A stretch of 64,000 nucleotides of DNA, taken from positions 84,501 to 148,500 of the forward strand of contig NZ_BMGI01000001.1 of the NCBI RefSeq assembly GCF_014640115.1. The letters run 5' to 3'. The stretch comes from Sinisalibacter lacisalsi (GTDB taxonomy: Bacteria > Pseudomonadota > Alphaproteobacteria > Rhodobacterales > Rhodobacteraceae). The position numbers were made by a program, and so were the translations under genes. The stretch's first letter is position 1. Each line of letters starts with the position of its first letter. Below are positions 11,635 through 19,221 of the stretch, in pieces. The notes under the pieces were generated by a model. It did no database searches. It saw only the letters and a list, made by a program, of their open reading frames with translations, and had not been told where the DNA came from.

Positions 11635-11651
11635 TTTAGATAAATTCTAAT
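11635..11651. promoter_or_regulatory. Candidate Irr/ICE-type operator
   Basis: TTTAGATAAATTCTAAT is a near-palindrome with perfect TTAGA/TCTAA arms. It matches 12 of 14 defined positions of the Irr box TTTAGAA-N3-TTCTAAA as I recall it for alphaproteobacteria. It lies 35 bases upstream of the peroxiredoxin ATG and 132 upstream of the aldehyde dehydrogenase. Assignment to Irr is inference. Confidence 0.45.
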
Positions 11652-11782
11652 CCGGCGATGTGAACCCCTTGAATGGCCCGCAAACGCCCAATAGACGCGG
11701 GCGCGACGGCGTGTCGCAGCCCGGCTTGTTCTTCCCGAGCGGCGGTGACACAGTGGCGCCAAATCCGAAACAGGAGAGAGAC

Positions 11783-13222
11783 ATGATCGAGAAACGCGAG
11801 TTCTATATCAATGGCGCATGGGTCGCCCCCGAGGTGTCGAACGACCACGAGGTGATCGACCCCTCAACCGAGGAAGCCGTGGCGGTGATCTCGATGGGAT
11901 CGGCGGCCGATGTAGACAAGGCCGTCGCCGCCGCCAAGGCTGCCTTCCCGGCCTGGATGGAAACTCCGCCCGCCGAACGCATCGCTCTGGTGGAAAAACT
12001 GCTCGACGTCTACCTCGCCCGCTCCGAGGAGATGGCGCAGGCGATGACGCTCGCCATGGGCGCGCCGATCGACATGAGCCGTAACAACCAGGTTGGCGCC
12101 GGCACCTTCCACATCAAGGAATTCATCGCCGCCGCGAAGCAATTCGAGTTCATCCGCCCGCTTTCCGACCGCGCCCCGAACGACCGCATCGTCTACGAGC
12201 CGGTCGGCGTTTGCGGCCTGATCACGCCCTGGAACTGGCCGATGAACCAGATCACGCTCAAGGTCGTCGCCGCCGCGGTCGCCGGCTGCACCATGGTGCT
12301 CAAACCCTCCGAGGAGAGTCCGCTCGACGCGATGCTGTTTGCCGAGTTCATGCACGAGGCGGGCTTCCCGCCGGGCGTGTTCAACCTCGTGAATGGCGAC
12401 GGCATGGGCGCGGGCACTGCGCTCACCGGCCACGCGGATGTCGACATGGTGTCGTTCACCGGCTCCACCCGGGCCGGCATCGCGATCTCGAAGAATGCCG
12501 CCGACACGCTCAAGCGCGTCCACCTCGAACTCGGCGGCAAGGGCGCCAACATCATCTTCGCCGACGCCGATGAAAAGGCGGTCAAGCGCGGCGTGATCGA
12601 CATGATGCAGAACACCGGGCAGAGCTGCAACGCGCCGAGCCGGATGCTGGTGCAGCGAGACATCTATGACCAGGCGGTCGAGCAAGCGGCTGCGATGGCC
12701 AACAAGATCGCCGTCGGCGACCCGCACGAGGAAGGCCGCCACATCGGCCCGGTCGTGAACAAGACGCAATGGCAGAAGATCCAGGACCTGATCCAGAAAG
12801 GCATCGACGAGGGCGCACGGCTGGTGGCCGGCGGCACCGGCCTGCCGGAGGGCTTCAACCGCGGCTACTACGTCAAGCCCACCGTCTTCGCCGACGTGAA
12901 CAACGACATGACCATCGCGCGCGAGGAAATCTTCGGCCCGGTGCTCTCGATCATCCCCTTCGAAAGCGAGGAAGAAGCGATCGCGATCACCAACGATACC
13001 GTCTATGGCCTGACCAACTACATCCAGACCCAGGACGGCGCGCGCGCCAACCGGGTGGCGCTCAAGGTGCGCTCCGGGATGGTGGAGATGAACGGCCAGT
13101 CGCGCAGCTTCGGCTCGCCCTTCGGCGGCATGAAGCAATCGGGCAACGGCCGCGAGGGCGGGGTTTACGGGATCGAGGATTTCCTCGAGATCAAGGCCAT
13201 CGGCGGCTGGGCGAACGAGTAG
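11783..13222 (+). CDS. NAD(P)+-dependent aldehyde dehydrogenase
   Basis: Oxidises an aldehyde to its carboxylic acid. The 479-residue protein has the full ALDH set: the oxyanion Asn in PWNWPMNQ, the cofactor-binding FTGSTRAG, the general base Glu in LELGGKGANII, the nucleophile Cys in NTGQSCNAPSR, EEIFGPVLS, and the C-terminal SPFGGMKQSGNGREGG. Substrate cannot be read from the sequence. ATG 11783 follows CAGGAGAGAG; the longer frame upstream lacks such a site. Divergent from the peroxiredoxin, so the two may share a stress-responsive control region. Confidence 0.92.
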   Translation: MIEKREFYINGAWVAPEVSNDHEVIDPSTEEAVAVISMGSAADVDKAVAAAKAAFPAWMETPPAERIALVEKLLDVYLARSEEMAQAMTLAMGAPIDMSRNNQVGAGTFHIKEFIAAAKQFEFIRPLSDRAPNDRIVYEPVGVCGLITPWNWPMNQITLKVVAAAVAGCTMVLKPSEESPLDAMLFAEFMHEAGFPPGVFNLVNGDGMGAGTALTGHADVDMVSFTGSTRAGIAISKNAADTLKRVHLELGGKGANIIFADADEKAVKRGVIDMMQNTGQSCNAPSRMLVQRDIYDQAVEQAAAMANKIAVGDPHEEGRHIGPVVNKTQWQKIQDLIQKGIDEGARLVAGGTGLPEGFNRGYYVKPTVFADVNNDMTIAREEIFGPVLSIIPFESEEEAIAITNDTVYGLTNYIQTQDGARANRVALKVRSGMVEMNGQSRSFGSPFGGMKQSGNGREGGVYGIEDFLEIKAIGGWANE

Positions 13223-13247
13223 GTTTCGCCGGCTGACGCGGGCGATC

Positions 13248-13300
13248 CGCCGGGGGGCGCTGCCCCCCGGACCCCCCGAGGTATTTGGGCCAGGATGAAG
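13248..13300. repeat. GC-rich hairpin intergenic repeat
   Basis: A perfect 9-bp stem CCGGGGGGC (13250-13258) / GCCCCCCGG (13262-13270) with a GCT loop, followed by ACCCCCCGAGGTATTTGGG and CCAGGATGAA. I recognise this hairpin-plus-GAGGTATTT-plus-GATGAA arrangement as a recurrent intergenic element of Rhodobacterales genomes. Only one copy is in this window. It may also act as the terminator of the aldehyde dehydrogenase gene. Confidence 0.6.
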
Positions 13301-13337
13301 GAGGGGGAAAGCCGGGAAGTGAGCAGTGTAATCACGC

Positions 13338-13985
13338 TCAAAACGGGCATTTCGCCGAGAAGCTCATCCCCTTGCCGCCGTCGGGATGGCGCAGCCGCAG
13401 GTTCTCGGCATGCAGCATCAGGCGGGGGAAATCACGCGCCGGGCCATCCGCGTAGAATGGGTCACCGAGGATCGGGTGGCCGATTTCCTTCATGTGCACC
13501 CTCAACTGGTGGCTGCGCCCGGTTTGCGGGTAGAGCCGCACGCGGGTGGTGCCGTCCTCGTGTCGCTGCACGCGCCAATCGGTCACCGCGGGCTTGCCGC
13601 GCTCGAAATCGACGTGTTGCAGCGGCCGGTTCGGCCAATCGACGATGAGCGGCAGGTCGATCCGCCCGATCTTCTCGGCCACATGCCCCCAGACCCTTGC
13701 GACGTAGGTCTTTTTCACTTGCCGCTTCTCGAATTGCAGGCCGAGCGCGCGCTGCGCGTGGGGCGTCATCGCAAAGACCATCACGCCGGACGTGTCACGA
13801 TCCAGCCGGTGGACGAGCAGCGCTTCGGGGAAGGCCGCCTGCACCCGCGCCAGCAGGCAATCGGCAAGGTGGTCGCCCTTGCCGGGCACGCTCAAGAGGC
13901 CCGCGGGCTTGTTCACCAGCAGGATTTCGTGATCCTGGTGGAGGATCTCGAGGGGCGTGTCGGGCGGGGTGTAATCAGCGCTCAT
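13338..13985 (-). CDS. RluA-family pseudouridine synthase
   Basis: Converts specific uridines in rRNA and/or tRNA to pseudouridine. 215 residues, the size of RluA itself and without an S4 domain. The catalytic Asp sits in LLVHRLDRDTSGVMVFA; other family blocks are VNKPAGLLSVPG near the start, KKTYVARVWG, and QTGRSHQLRVHMKEIGHPILGDPFY. The ATG at 13985 gives a normal start; an open extension upstream has no ribosome site. The exact target (23S U746/tRNA U32 for RluA) is inferred from length only. Confidence 0.85.
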   Translation of the reverse strand: MSADYTPPDTPLEILHQDHEILLVNKPAGLLSVPGKGDHLADCLLARVQAAFPEALLVHRLDRDTSGVMVFAMTPHAQRALGLQFEKRQVKKTYVARVWGHVAEKIGRIDLPLIVDWPNRPLQHVDFERGKPAVTDWRVQRHEDGTTRVRLYPQTGRSHQLRVHMKEIGHPILGDPFYADGPARDFPRLMLHAENLRLRHPDGGKGMSFSAKCPF

Positions 13986-14029
13986 CCCGGCCCTGTCGCA
14001 GAGCCTGCGCCTGATCGCAAGCCCCGCGC

Positions 14030-14641
14030 CTACTCCACGACGAGCCGCAGCGCGAGAAGCCCGAAGATAACCGCCGCGACCTTGCCCATCCATCCCGTCG
14101 CCTGCCCCAGCGCCTTGCCCGCCACCCCGGCGAGGGCGCCGTAACCGGCGGTTACGAAGAACCCGGTGGTGGAAAACAGAAGCCCGAGCACGAGGATCTG
14201 CTGCCAGACCGGCCCGGTGGCGGGATCGGTGAGCTGGGGCAGGAAGGCGAGCACGAAGAGTGCCACCTTCGGGTTAAGCGCATTGGTGACGAAACCGCGG
14301 CGGATCGCGCGGCCCAGCCCGGCCGTGCCCGCGACGCCCTGCGCCGGACCGGCCCGCCAGTATTTCACGGCGAGGAAAAGGAGGTAGCCCGCCCCGAGCC
14401 AGCGCACCGCGTCGAAGGCCAGGGGAGAGGCGACGAGCAGCGCCGCCAGCCCCGCCGCCGCGAGCGCGGTGTGCAGCAGGCCGCCCAGCGCAACGCCGAG
14501 GGCCGCCGCGATGCCCGCACGCGGGCCGCCCGCGAGGCCCGAGGCAGAGGCGAACATCACGTCCGACCCGGGCGTGAGGTTCAGCAGCAGGCCCGCACCG
14601 AGGAACGCGGCGACGTTCACCGGATCGAGTCCGGCGATCAC
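14030..14641 (-). CDS. LysE/RhtB-family amino-acid exporter
   Basis: 203-residue inner-membrane exporter with six hydrophobic segments. The N-terminal LNLTPGSDVMFASASGLAGGPRAGI block is the LysE/RhtB signature, and TNALNPKVALFVLAFLPQ is the second conserved block. Starts with GTG at 14641, preceded by AGGAGG with 7-nt spacing; the GTGA overlaps the stop codon of the upstream GFA gene. It is the last gene of a four-gene overlapping operon. The exported amino acid or metabolite is unknown. Confidence 0.87.
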   Translation of the reverse strand: MIAGLDPVNVAAFLGAGLLLNLTPGSDVMFASASGLAGGPRAGIAAALGVALGGLLHTALAAAGLAALLVASPLAFDAVRWLGAGYLLFLAVKYWRAGPAQGVAGTAGLGRAIRRGFVTNALNPKVALFVLAFLPQLTDPATGPVWQQILVLGLLFSTTGFFVTAGYGALAGVAGKALGQATGWMGKVAAVIFGLLALRLVVE

Positions 14642-15018
14642 CCTTCGCCCTCCTGTTGCGGCTCGCTTTGCGCTATGTCGTAGTAGTCGCCCTTGTCTTC
14701 GGTGAAAATATGCCGGCCAAGGTGCATCCCCGTCGGCCCGTCGACGGCACCGAGGGCGAAATCCATGTTGCCCGAGCCGTGTTCCTGCCAGAACAGTGAC
14801 GATCCGCAGCGCGGGCAGAAGCCCCGGCGCGCCCGGGGGCTGGCCGCAAACCAGCGCACCTCGCCCTCGATCTCGATCCCGTCTTCGGCGACGATGGCGG
14901 CAGCCCAGACATGGCCCGACATCTTGCGGCATTGCGAGCAATGGCAGGCGGCCGGATCGAAGGCCTGCCCCGTGACGGTGAAGCGCACGTCGCCGCAGAG
15001 GCAGGACCCTTTCAGCAT
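14638..15018 (-). CDS. GFA / CENP-V family zinc protein
   Basis: 126 residues with the zinc-binding Cys pattern of the GFA (glutathione-dependent formaldehyde-activating-like) family: CLCGDVRF near the N-terminus, CHCSQCRKMSG at about 25-35, and FCPRCGSSLF at about 68-77. Most members have no proven enzymatic function; some bind glutathione. It overlaps the upstream GAF gene by 7 bases and the downstream LysE gene by 4, so the operon is tightly coupled. Confidence 0.85.
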   Translation of the reverse strand: MLKGSCLCGDVRFTVTGQAFDPAACHCSQCRKMSGHVWAAAIVAEDGIEIEGEVRWFAASPRARRGFCPRCGSSLFWQEHGSGNMDFALGAVDGPTGMHLGRHIFTEDKGDYYDIAQSEPQQEGEG

Positions 15019-15461
15019 GGCGCGAAGACCTCTGCGAGTATGGCCGCGAGCGCCTCGGCGTCTTCCTCGGTGAAGGCCGCGGGCTTGTCGCTGTCGATAT
15101 CGAACACGGCAATGAGGTCGCCTGCACCGTTCCATACCGGCAGCACCAGTTCGGAGCGGGTCGAGGCGGCGCAGGCGATGTGACCGGCAAAGGCCTCGAC
15201 ATCATCGACCAGTTGAACTGATCCGCTGCGGGCCGCCGCGCCGCAGACACCGCGCTCGAACGGGATGGTGAGGCAGCCATGCCCGCCCTGGTAGGGGCCG
15301 ACCTTTAGAAGACCGGGTGCAACGACGCGGTAAAAGCCCGTCCAGTCGAAGCGGTCATCGAATTGATGCACCTCGCAGGCGAGCGTGGCCATCAGCGCAA
15401 CGGGGTCGGTCTCGCCCGCGCAGAGCGCCGCGATGCGCTTGTGCAGCTCGTCGTAGCCCAT
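15012..15461 (-). CDS. GAF-domain free methionine-(R)-sulfoxide reductase
   Basis: 149 residues consisting of one GAF domain. The three conserved cysteines of fRMsr are all present: Cys63 in GGHGCLTI, Cys73 in GVCGAA and Cys97 in [14 protein letters not shown], along with VGPYQGG. Known members reduce free methionine-R-sulfoxide with thioredoxin. The ATG overlaps the thiolase stop codon (TGATG), so it is probably translated with it. Placed second in the thiolase-fRMsr-GFA-LysE operon. Confidence 0.88.
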   Translation of the reverse strand: MGYDELHKRIAALCAGETDPVALMATLACEVHQFDDRFDWTGFYRVVAPGLLKVGPYQGGHGCLTIPFERGVCGAAARSGSVQLVDDVEAFAGHIACAASTRSELVLPVWNGAGDLIAVFDIDSDKPAAFTEEDAEALAAILAEVFAPC

Positions 15462-16645
15462 CACACCCGCTCCACCGCCATCGCCGTGGCCTCGCCGCCG
15501 CCGATGCAGATTGCCGCGACCCCGCGCCGCGCACCCTGCCGCTCCATCGCGTGGAGCAGGGTGACCATGATCCGCGCGCCGGAGGCGCCCACCGGGTGGC
15601 CGAGCGCGCAGGCACCGCCGTGAATGTTGAGCCGGTCGTGGGAGACGCCAAGCGCGCGCATGAACAGCAGCGGCACGATCGCGAAGGCCTCGTTGACCTC
15701 CCAGAGATCGACCTGTGCCGCCGTCCAGCCGGCCCGGTCCAGCAGCTTGTGCGCCGCCCCGATCGGTGCGGTGAGAAACTCCGCCGGGGCCTGGGCGTGG
15801 CTTGCATGGGCCACCACCCGGGCGCGGATGTTGAGCCCGAGCGCCCTTGCGGTTTCTTGCGAACACATCACCAGCGCCGCCGCGCCGTCGGAGATCGACG
15901 ACGAGTTTGCCGCCGTCACCGTGCCGCCCTCGCGAAAAGCCGGGCGGAGATTGGCGATCTTGTCAGGATTGGCGCGGCCGGGCTGTTCGTCGGCGCTCAC
16001 GATATGCTCGCCGCCGCGCGTGGGCACGGTGACCGGGGCGATCTCGGCATCGAAGGCCCCGGCGGCCTGCGCTGCGCGGGCGCGCTCCAGCGATGTCCGG
16101 GCGTAATCATCCTGGGTCTCGCGGCTCAGCCCCTCGGCGGCGGCGCAGTCTTCTGCGAAGCTACCCATCAGCCGACCTTCCTCGTAGGCGTCTTCGAGCC
16201 CGTCGGTGAACATGTGATCGAGCACCGCGCCGTGGCCGATACGCTGACCCGCCCGCATCCGGGGCAAAAGATAGGGCGCCTGCGTCATGCTCTCCATCCC
16301 GCCCGCAACGATCACGCCGTCGGCCCCCAGCGCCAGCGCATCATGCGCCATCATCGCCGTCTTCATCCCCGAGCCGCACATCTTGTTGACGGTGGTCGCG
16401 GGCACATCGGCGCCCAGCCCGGCCCCGAAACCCGCCTGCCGGGCCGGGGCCTGGCCCTGGCCTGCCATCAGCACGTTGCCCATGATGAGGTCACGCACAT
16501 CGCCGGGCCGCGCGCCGGCGTCCTGCAAAGCCGCCCGAATCGCCCGCGCGCCGAGCTCCGACGCACTCATCCCGGTGAGGCCGCCCTGAAAGCTGCCCAT
16601 CGGGGTGCGGGCGCTCCCCGCGATCACGATTTCGCCCCTGGCCAT
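15461..16645 (-). CDS. Acetyl-CoA acetyltransferase (thiolase)
   Basis: 394-residue class II thiolase. Nucleophile Cys90 in [10 protein letters not shown], His350 in [16 protein letters not shown] and the second catalytic Cys380 in CIGGG are all present, as is NEAFAIVPL. Biosynthetic acetoacetyl-CoA thiolases and degradative 3-ketoacyl-CoA thiolases share these motifs; the length and the NKMCGSGMK loop favour acetyl-CoA C-acetyltransferase. No phaB or acyl-CoA genes are adjacent; instead it heads an operon with a methionine sulfoxide reductase, a GFA protein and an exporter. Confidence 0.9.
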   Translation of the reverse strand: MARGEIVIAGSARTPMGSFQGGLTGMSASELGARAIRAALQDAGARPGDVRDLIMGNVLMAGQGQAPARQAGFGAGLGADVPATTVNKMCGSGMKTAMMAHDALALGADGVIVAGGMESMTQAPYLLPRMRAGQRIGHGAVLDHMFTDGLEDAYEEGRLMGSFAEDCAAAEGLSRETQDDYARTSLERARAAQAAGAFDAEIAPVTVPTRGGEHIVSADEQPGRANPDKIANLRPAFREGGTVTAANSSSISDGAAALVMCSQETARALGLNIRARVVAHASHAQAPAEFLTAPIGAAHKLLDRAGWTAAQVDLWEVNEAFAIVPLLFMRALGVSHDRLNIHGGACALGHPVGASGARIMVTLLHAMERQGARRGVAAICIGGGEATAMAVERV

Positions 16646-16735
16646 TGGATCTCCGTTCTCGCATCGCGCTTACCGAATGGTAACGCTCGCGCCTTACCCT
16701 CCTTCAAAACACAACACGGGCAAAGGAGAAAGGGC

Positions 16736-17080
16736 ATGGATCTCGTCTGTCATGACAGCGAAGATATCAGGATCGTCGAAGTGGCCGAAGACCGGATTGA
16801 TGCCGCAGTCGCGATCCAGTTCAAGGACAGGATGCGCGAGTTGTCGGACAATGGGCCGATGCGCGTCATCCTCGATCTGTCGCGCGTCACCTTTCTCGAC
16901 AGTTCCGGACTCGGCGCCGTGGTGGCGGCGCTGAAGCAGATGGCGGACGGGCGGCGGCTCGAACTCTCCGGTCTCACACCCAAGGTGGCCAAGGTGTTCC
17001 GCCTCACACGGATGGACACGGTGTTCACCATTCACCCGGATATCTCCGCGATCGGCGTCGGCCTCAAGAATGCTGGCTAG
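16736..17080 (+). CDS. STAS-domain anti-sigma factor antagonist
   Basis: 114 residues forming one STAS domain. The phosphorylatable serine lies in FLDSSGLGAVVAAL, the hallmark of SpoIIAA/RsbV-type antagonists. The start at 16736 follows AAAGGAG. It overlaps the next gene, an HATPase kinase, by 11 bases, so the two are a partner-switching pair: the kinase phosphorylates the STAS serine and releases or captures a target. No sigma factor or PP2C phosphatase gene is next to them. Confidence 0.85.
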   Translation: MDLVCHDSEDIRIVEVAEDRIDAAVAIQFKDRMRELSDNGPMRVILDLSRVTFLDSSGLGAVVAALKQMADGRRLELSGLTPKVAKVFRLTRMDTVFTIHPDISAIGVGLKNAG

Positions 17081-17573
17081 GTCGTTCGGTTTCATGGGGT
17101 CAGCCCGCGATCATTCTGTTGGCAAGCCAACCCCGAACGGGCGTTTTCGCCTCGTCTTCCCGGGCGATTCGCTCTCGGTGCGCGGCGCGCTCAGGGCCGC
17201 GATGCGCGCGTTTCACGAGATGGGCGTTGCCGAGGGGCATGTCGGCGTGGTCGAGATCGTGCTGGCCGAAGTTCTCAACAACGTGGTCGAACATGCCTAT
17301 GCCGATCACGGCCGGGGCGTGATCGAGCTCGACGTTTCGCACCGGGGAATCGCGCTGGCCTTCGTGATCCGTGACGACGGCCGCCCGATGCCCGGCGGCA
17401 GCGCTCCCGGCGGCAGGCCGCATGATCTTGACGTTACCGCCGATGATCTGCCCGAGGGCGGGTTTGGCTGGCATCTGATCCGCGAACTGACAGACGATCT
17501 CGAGTATCACCGCTCGGGCAATCGCAACGAGCTCCGGTTCTGCATCCAGCTTGATGCCTCCTTGCATAATTGA
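17070..17573 (+). CDS. RsbW-like ATP-binding anti-sigma kinase
   Basis: 167 residues with a GHKL/HATPase fold: N-box EVLNNVVEHAYADHG, G1-like IRDDGRPMP and G2-like GGFGWHLIRELTDDLEYHR. This is the RsbW/SpoIIAB class of serine kinases that bind a STAS partner. ATG 17070 overlaps the STAS gene; an alternative ATG at 17094 would shorten it by eight residues. The role (general stress, cell envelope or flagellar control) cannot be read from the sequence. Confidence 0.82.
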   Translation: MLARSFGFMGSARDHSVGKPTPNGRFRLVFPGDSLSVRGALRAAMRAFHEMGVAEGHVGVVEIVLAEVLNNVVEHAYADHGRGVIELDVSHRGIALAFVIRDDGRPMPGGSAPGGRPHDLDVTADDLPEGGFGWHLIRELTDDLEYHRSGNRNELRFCIQLDASLHN

Positions 17574-17961
17574 GGCGGATTTCGCCACGGTCGGCGGCGC
17601 CGGTCACGACCCAATTGCCGCGGAATTGCCCGATTGGTTCCCAATCATGGACAGATTGCAGAGCCAATCTTCGGGTGTAGCTGCATAGGCTTCCCTCGGT
17701 GCCGCGTCTAACAGCCCCCACCCAGCGCGCGGCACCGAGGTTCATTTCTTCCCGCATCGTTGGATATGCATCCGTGCAGTCGGCGTGAACCGACTGCCAA
17801 CGGCGCCCGCGCCGCTGCCGTGACCCGCACGAATCGCCCGTCACAGCGCACACACGCTCACGACCGGTCGCGGCTGGCATCACTCGACCGGCAAGGCGAC
17901 GGGGCGGGCAAGCGGCCGCGCATCGCCTTCGCCGGACAATGGCGCGGAACCGGCCGGTCGC
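17574..17961. other. 388-bp non-coding gap with hairpins
   Basis: No open frame here has family-like content. The gap contains a perfect 13-bp inverted repeat at 17694-17706 / 17728-17740 with a 21-nt loop, and a perfect 8-bp hairpin at 17776-17783 / 17790-17797 with a 6-nt loop. The first is followed by TTCATTTCTT. Either may be a terminator or part of a small RNA. I could not match it to 6S RNA, 4.5S RNA, tmRNA or RNase P RNA. Confidence 0.5.
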
Positions 17962-18288
17962 TCAGTTCAACTGGAAATACAGCGGGTAGTGCCCGTCTTC
18001 AAACTCACCGAAAAGCTCGGGCACATCGGGGTGATCCACCGGCTCGCCGGAATAGTCGGCAACGAGGTTCTGCTCGGAAACATAGGCCACGTAGTAGCTC
18101 TGATCGTTCTCGGCGAGCAGGTGATAGAAGGGCTGATCCTTCGAGGGCCGACTGTCTTCGGGAATGGCCTCATACCATTCCTCGGTATTGCTGAAGGCGG
18201 CGTCGACGTCAAAGATCACACCCCGGAAGGGATGCTTCCGGTGACGGACGACCTGTCCAAGATGATATTTTGCCCGCGTTTTAAGCAT
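17962..18288 (-). CDS. hspQ: Heat shock protein HspQ
   Basis: 108 residues of the YccV/HspQ family: KYHLGQVVRHRKHPFRGVIFDVD at the N-terminus, PFYHLLAENDQSYYVAYVSEQNL in the middle and an acidic end HYPLYFQLN. In Escherichia coli HspQ modulates Lon specificity and promotes DnaA turnover; the same fold is described as hemimethylated-DNA binding. The ATG at 18288 (MLKTRAKYH) fits the family start better than the longer frame. No clear heat-shock sigma promoter was recognised upstream. Confidence 0.9.
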   Translation of the reverse strand: MLKTRAKYHLGQVVRHRKHPFRGVIFDVDAAFSNTEEWYEAIPEDSRPSKDQPFYHLLAENDQSYYVAYVSEQNLVADYSGEPVDHPDVPELFGEFEDGHYPLYFQLN

Positions 18289-18633
18289 AGTCCAACAACC
18301 CCCGCGCAATTACTAATGCTTCGCACCCGGGCTTGTCCATGCAACCGGGCCGATTTTGTGGGAAACAGACTGTGAACCTCGTCCTGACAGTGCCCGAAAT
18401 CATCCACCCGTTTTCCCGCCGGTGCCGATCGGCGTCCTCGTGCCAGGCCGCGGCCTCGAAAAACCGAATCGCTTCTCCGCCTCCCGGGCGGTGACACAGC
18501 CGCCACCGTCGCCTTCACGCCTGTGACCGTTGCCACGATACCGCCCACGCGCGCCTTTGTGATCCAGCCCCATTTCCTCATCGGCCGGTTTGGGCTATGC
18601 TATCTGAAAAAATAAAAGTGTTGCGAGGGGCAG
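18289..18633. other. 345-bp intergenic region, no gene seen
   Basis: Divergent gap between hspQ and the transglycosylase-like lipoprotein gene. Small frames here have no recognisable content. It must contain both promoters; the AT-rich stretch just before the GAGGGG site of the lipoprotein gene (TGAAAAAATAAAAG) is the most likely leader. Confidence 0.4.
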
Positions 18634-19218
18634 ATGAGCAGACTTCTTCGCACGATCATACTTCTTGTGCTTGTCGCGTCATGCGGCAGCAAGGATTTCC
18701 AGGCGCCGCGCAACCTCGACGACGCCTGCTCGATCGTGCAACAACGACCGGAATACTTGCGCGCGATGAAACAGGCGGAGCGCAAGTGGAACGTGCCCGT
18801 GCCGGTGCTGATGGCCATGATCTACCAGGAATCGAAGTTCATCGGGAACAACCGCACGCCGATGAAATACGCGCTGGGCGTCATCCCCCTCGGCCGCCAG
18901 AGTTCGGCCTATGGCTACGCCCAGGCGCTCGATGGCACCTGGGAGGAGTACAGGCGCACCGATGGCGGACGCTTCGCCAAGCGCGACGACATCAAGGACG
19001 CGACCGATTTCATGGGCTGGTACATGAACCTCACCCTGCTTGAAACCGGCGTGCCCCTGAACGACACGCGCAACCAGTATCTCGCCTACCACGACGGGCG
19101 CACGGGCTATCTGCGCGGCAGCTACAAGAGCAAGACATGGCTCCTCAGGATCGCCGACGAGGTCAACGACCGCGCGCTGATGTATGACCAGCAGTTGAGG
19201 CTCTGCGCCAAACGCTGA
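18634..19218 (+). CDS. Lytic transglycosylase-like lipoprotein (SLT domain)
   Basis: 194 residues. A hydrophobic signal segment ends in VASCG, a lipobox with Cys17 as lipidation site. The lysozyme-like domain shows the catalytic Glu in AMIYQESKF, then SAYGYAQALDGTW and YLAYHDGRTGYLRGSY, which fit the SLT family of peptidoglycan lyases. It is therefore probably an envelope-anchored murein hydrolase. Start at 18634 has GCGAGGGG upstream. It is convergent with the ubiH-type gene, 3 bases away. Confidence 0.85.
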   Translation: MSRLLRTIILLVLVASCGSKDFQAPRNLDDACSIVQQRPEYLRAMKQAERKWNVPVPVLMAMIYQESKFIGNNRTPMKYALGVIPLGRQSSAYGYAQALDGTWEEYRRTDGGRFAKRDDIKDATDFMGWYMNLTLLETGVPLNDTRNQYLAYHDGRTGYLRGSYKSKTWLLRIADEVNDRALMYDQQLRLCAKR

Positions 19219-19221
19219 CCC

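Noticed and set aside
12582-12858. Small frames opposite the aldehyde dehydrogenase gene
   Set aside because: Arg/Ser/Pro-rich antisense shadows without ribosome sites.
17774-17830. Possible tmRNA tag-like reading (Ala-Asn ... Ala-Ala) in the 388-bp gap
   Set aside because: No acceptor or T-arm halves, no ANDN-type resume motif and no stop in register. Alphaproteobacterial two-piece tmRNA would need these.
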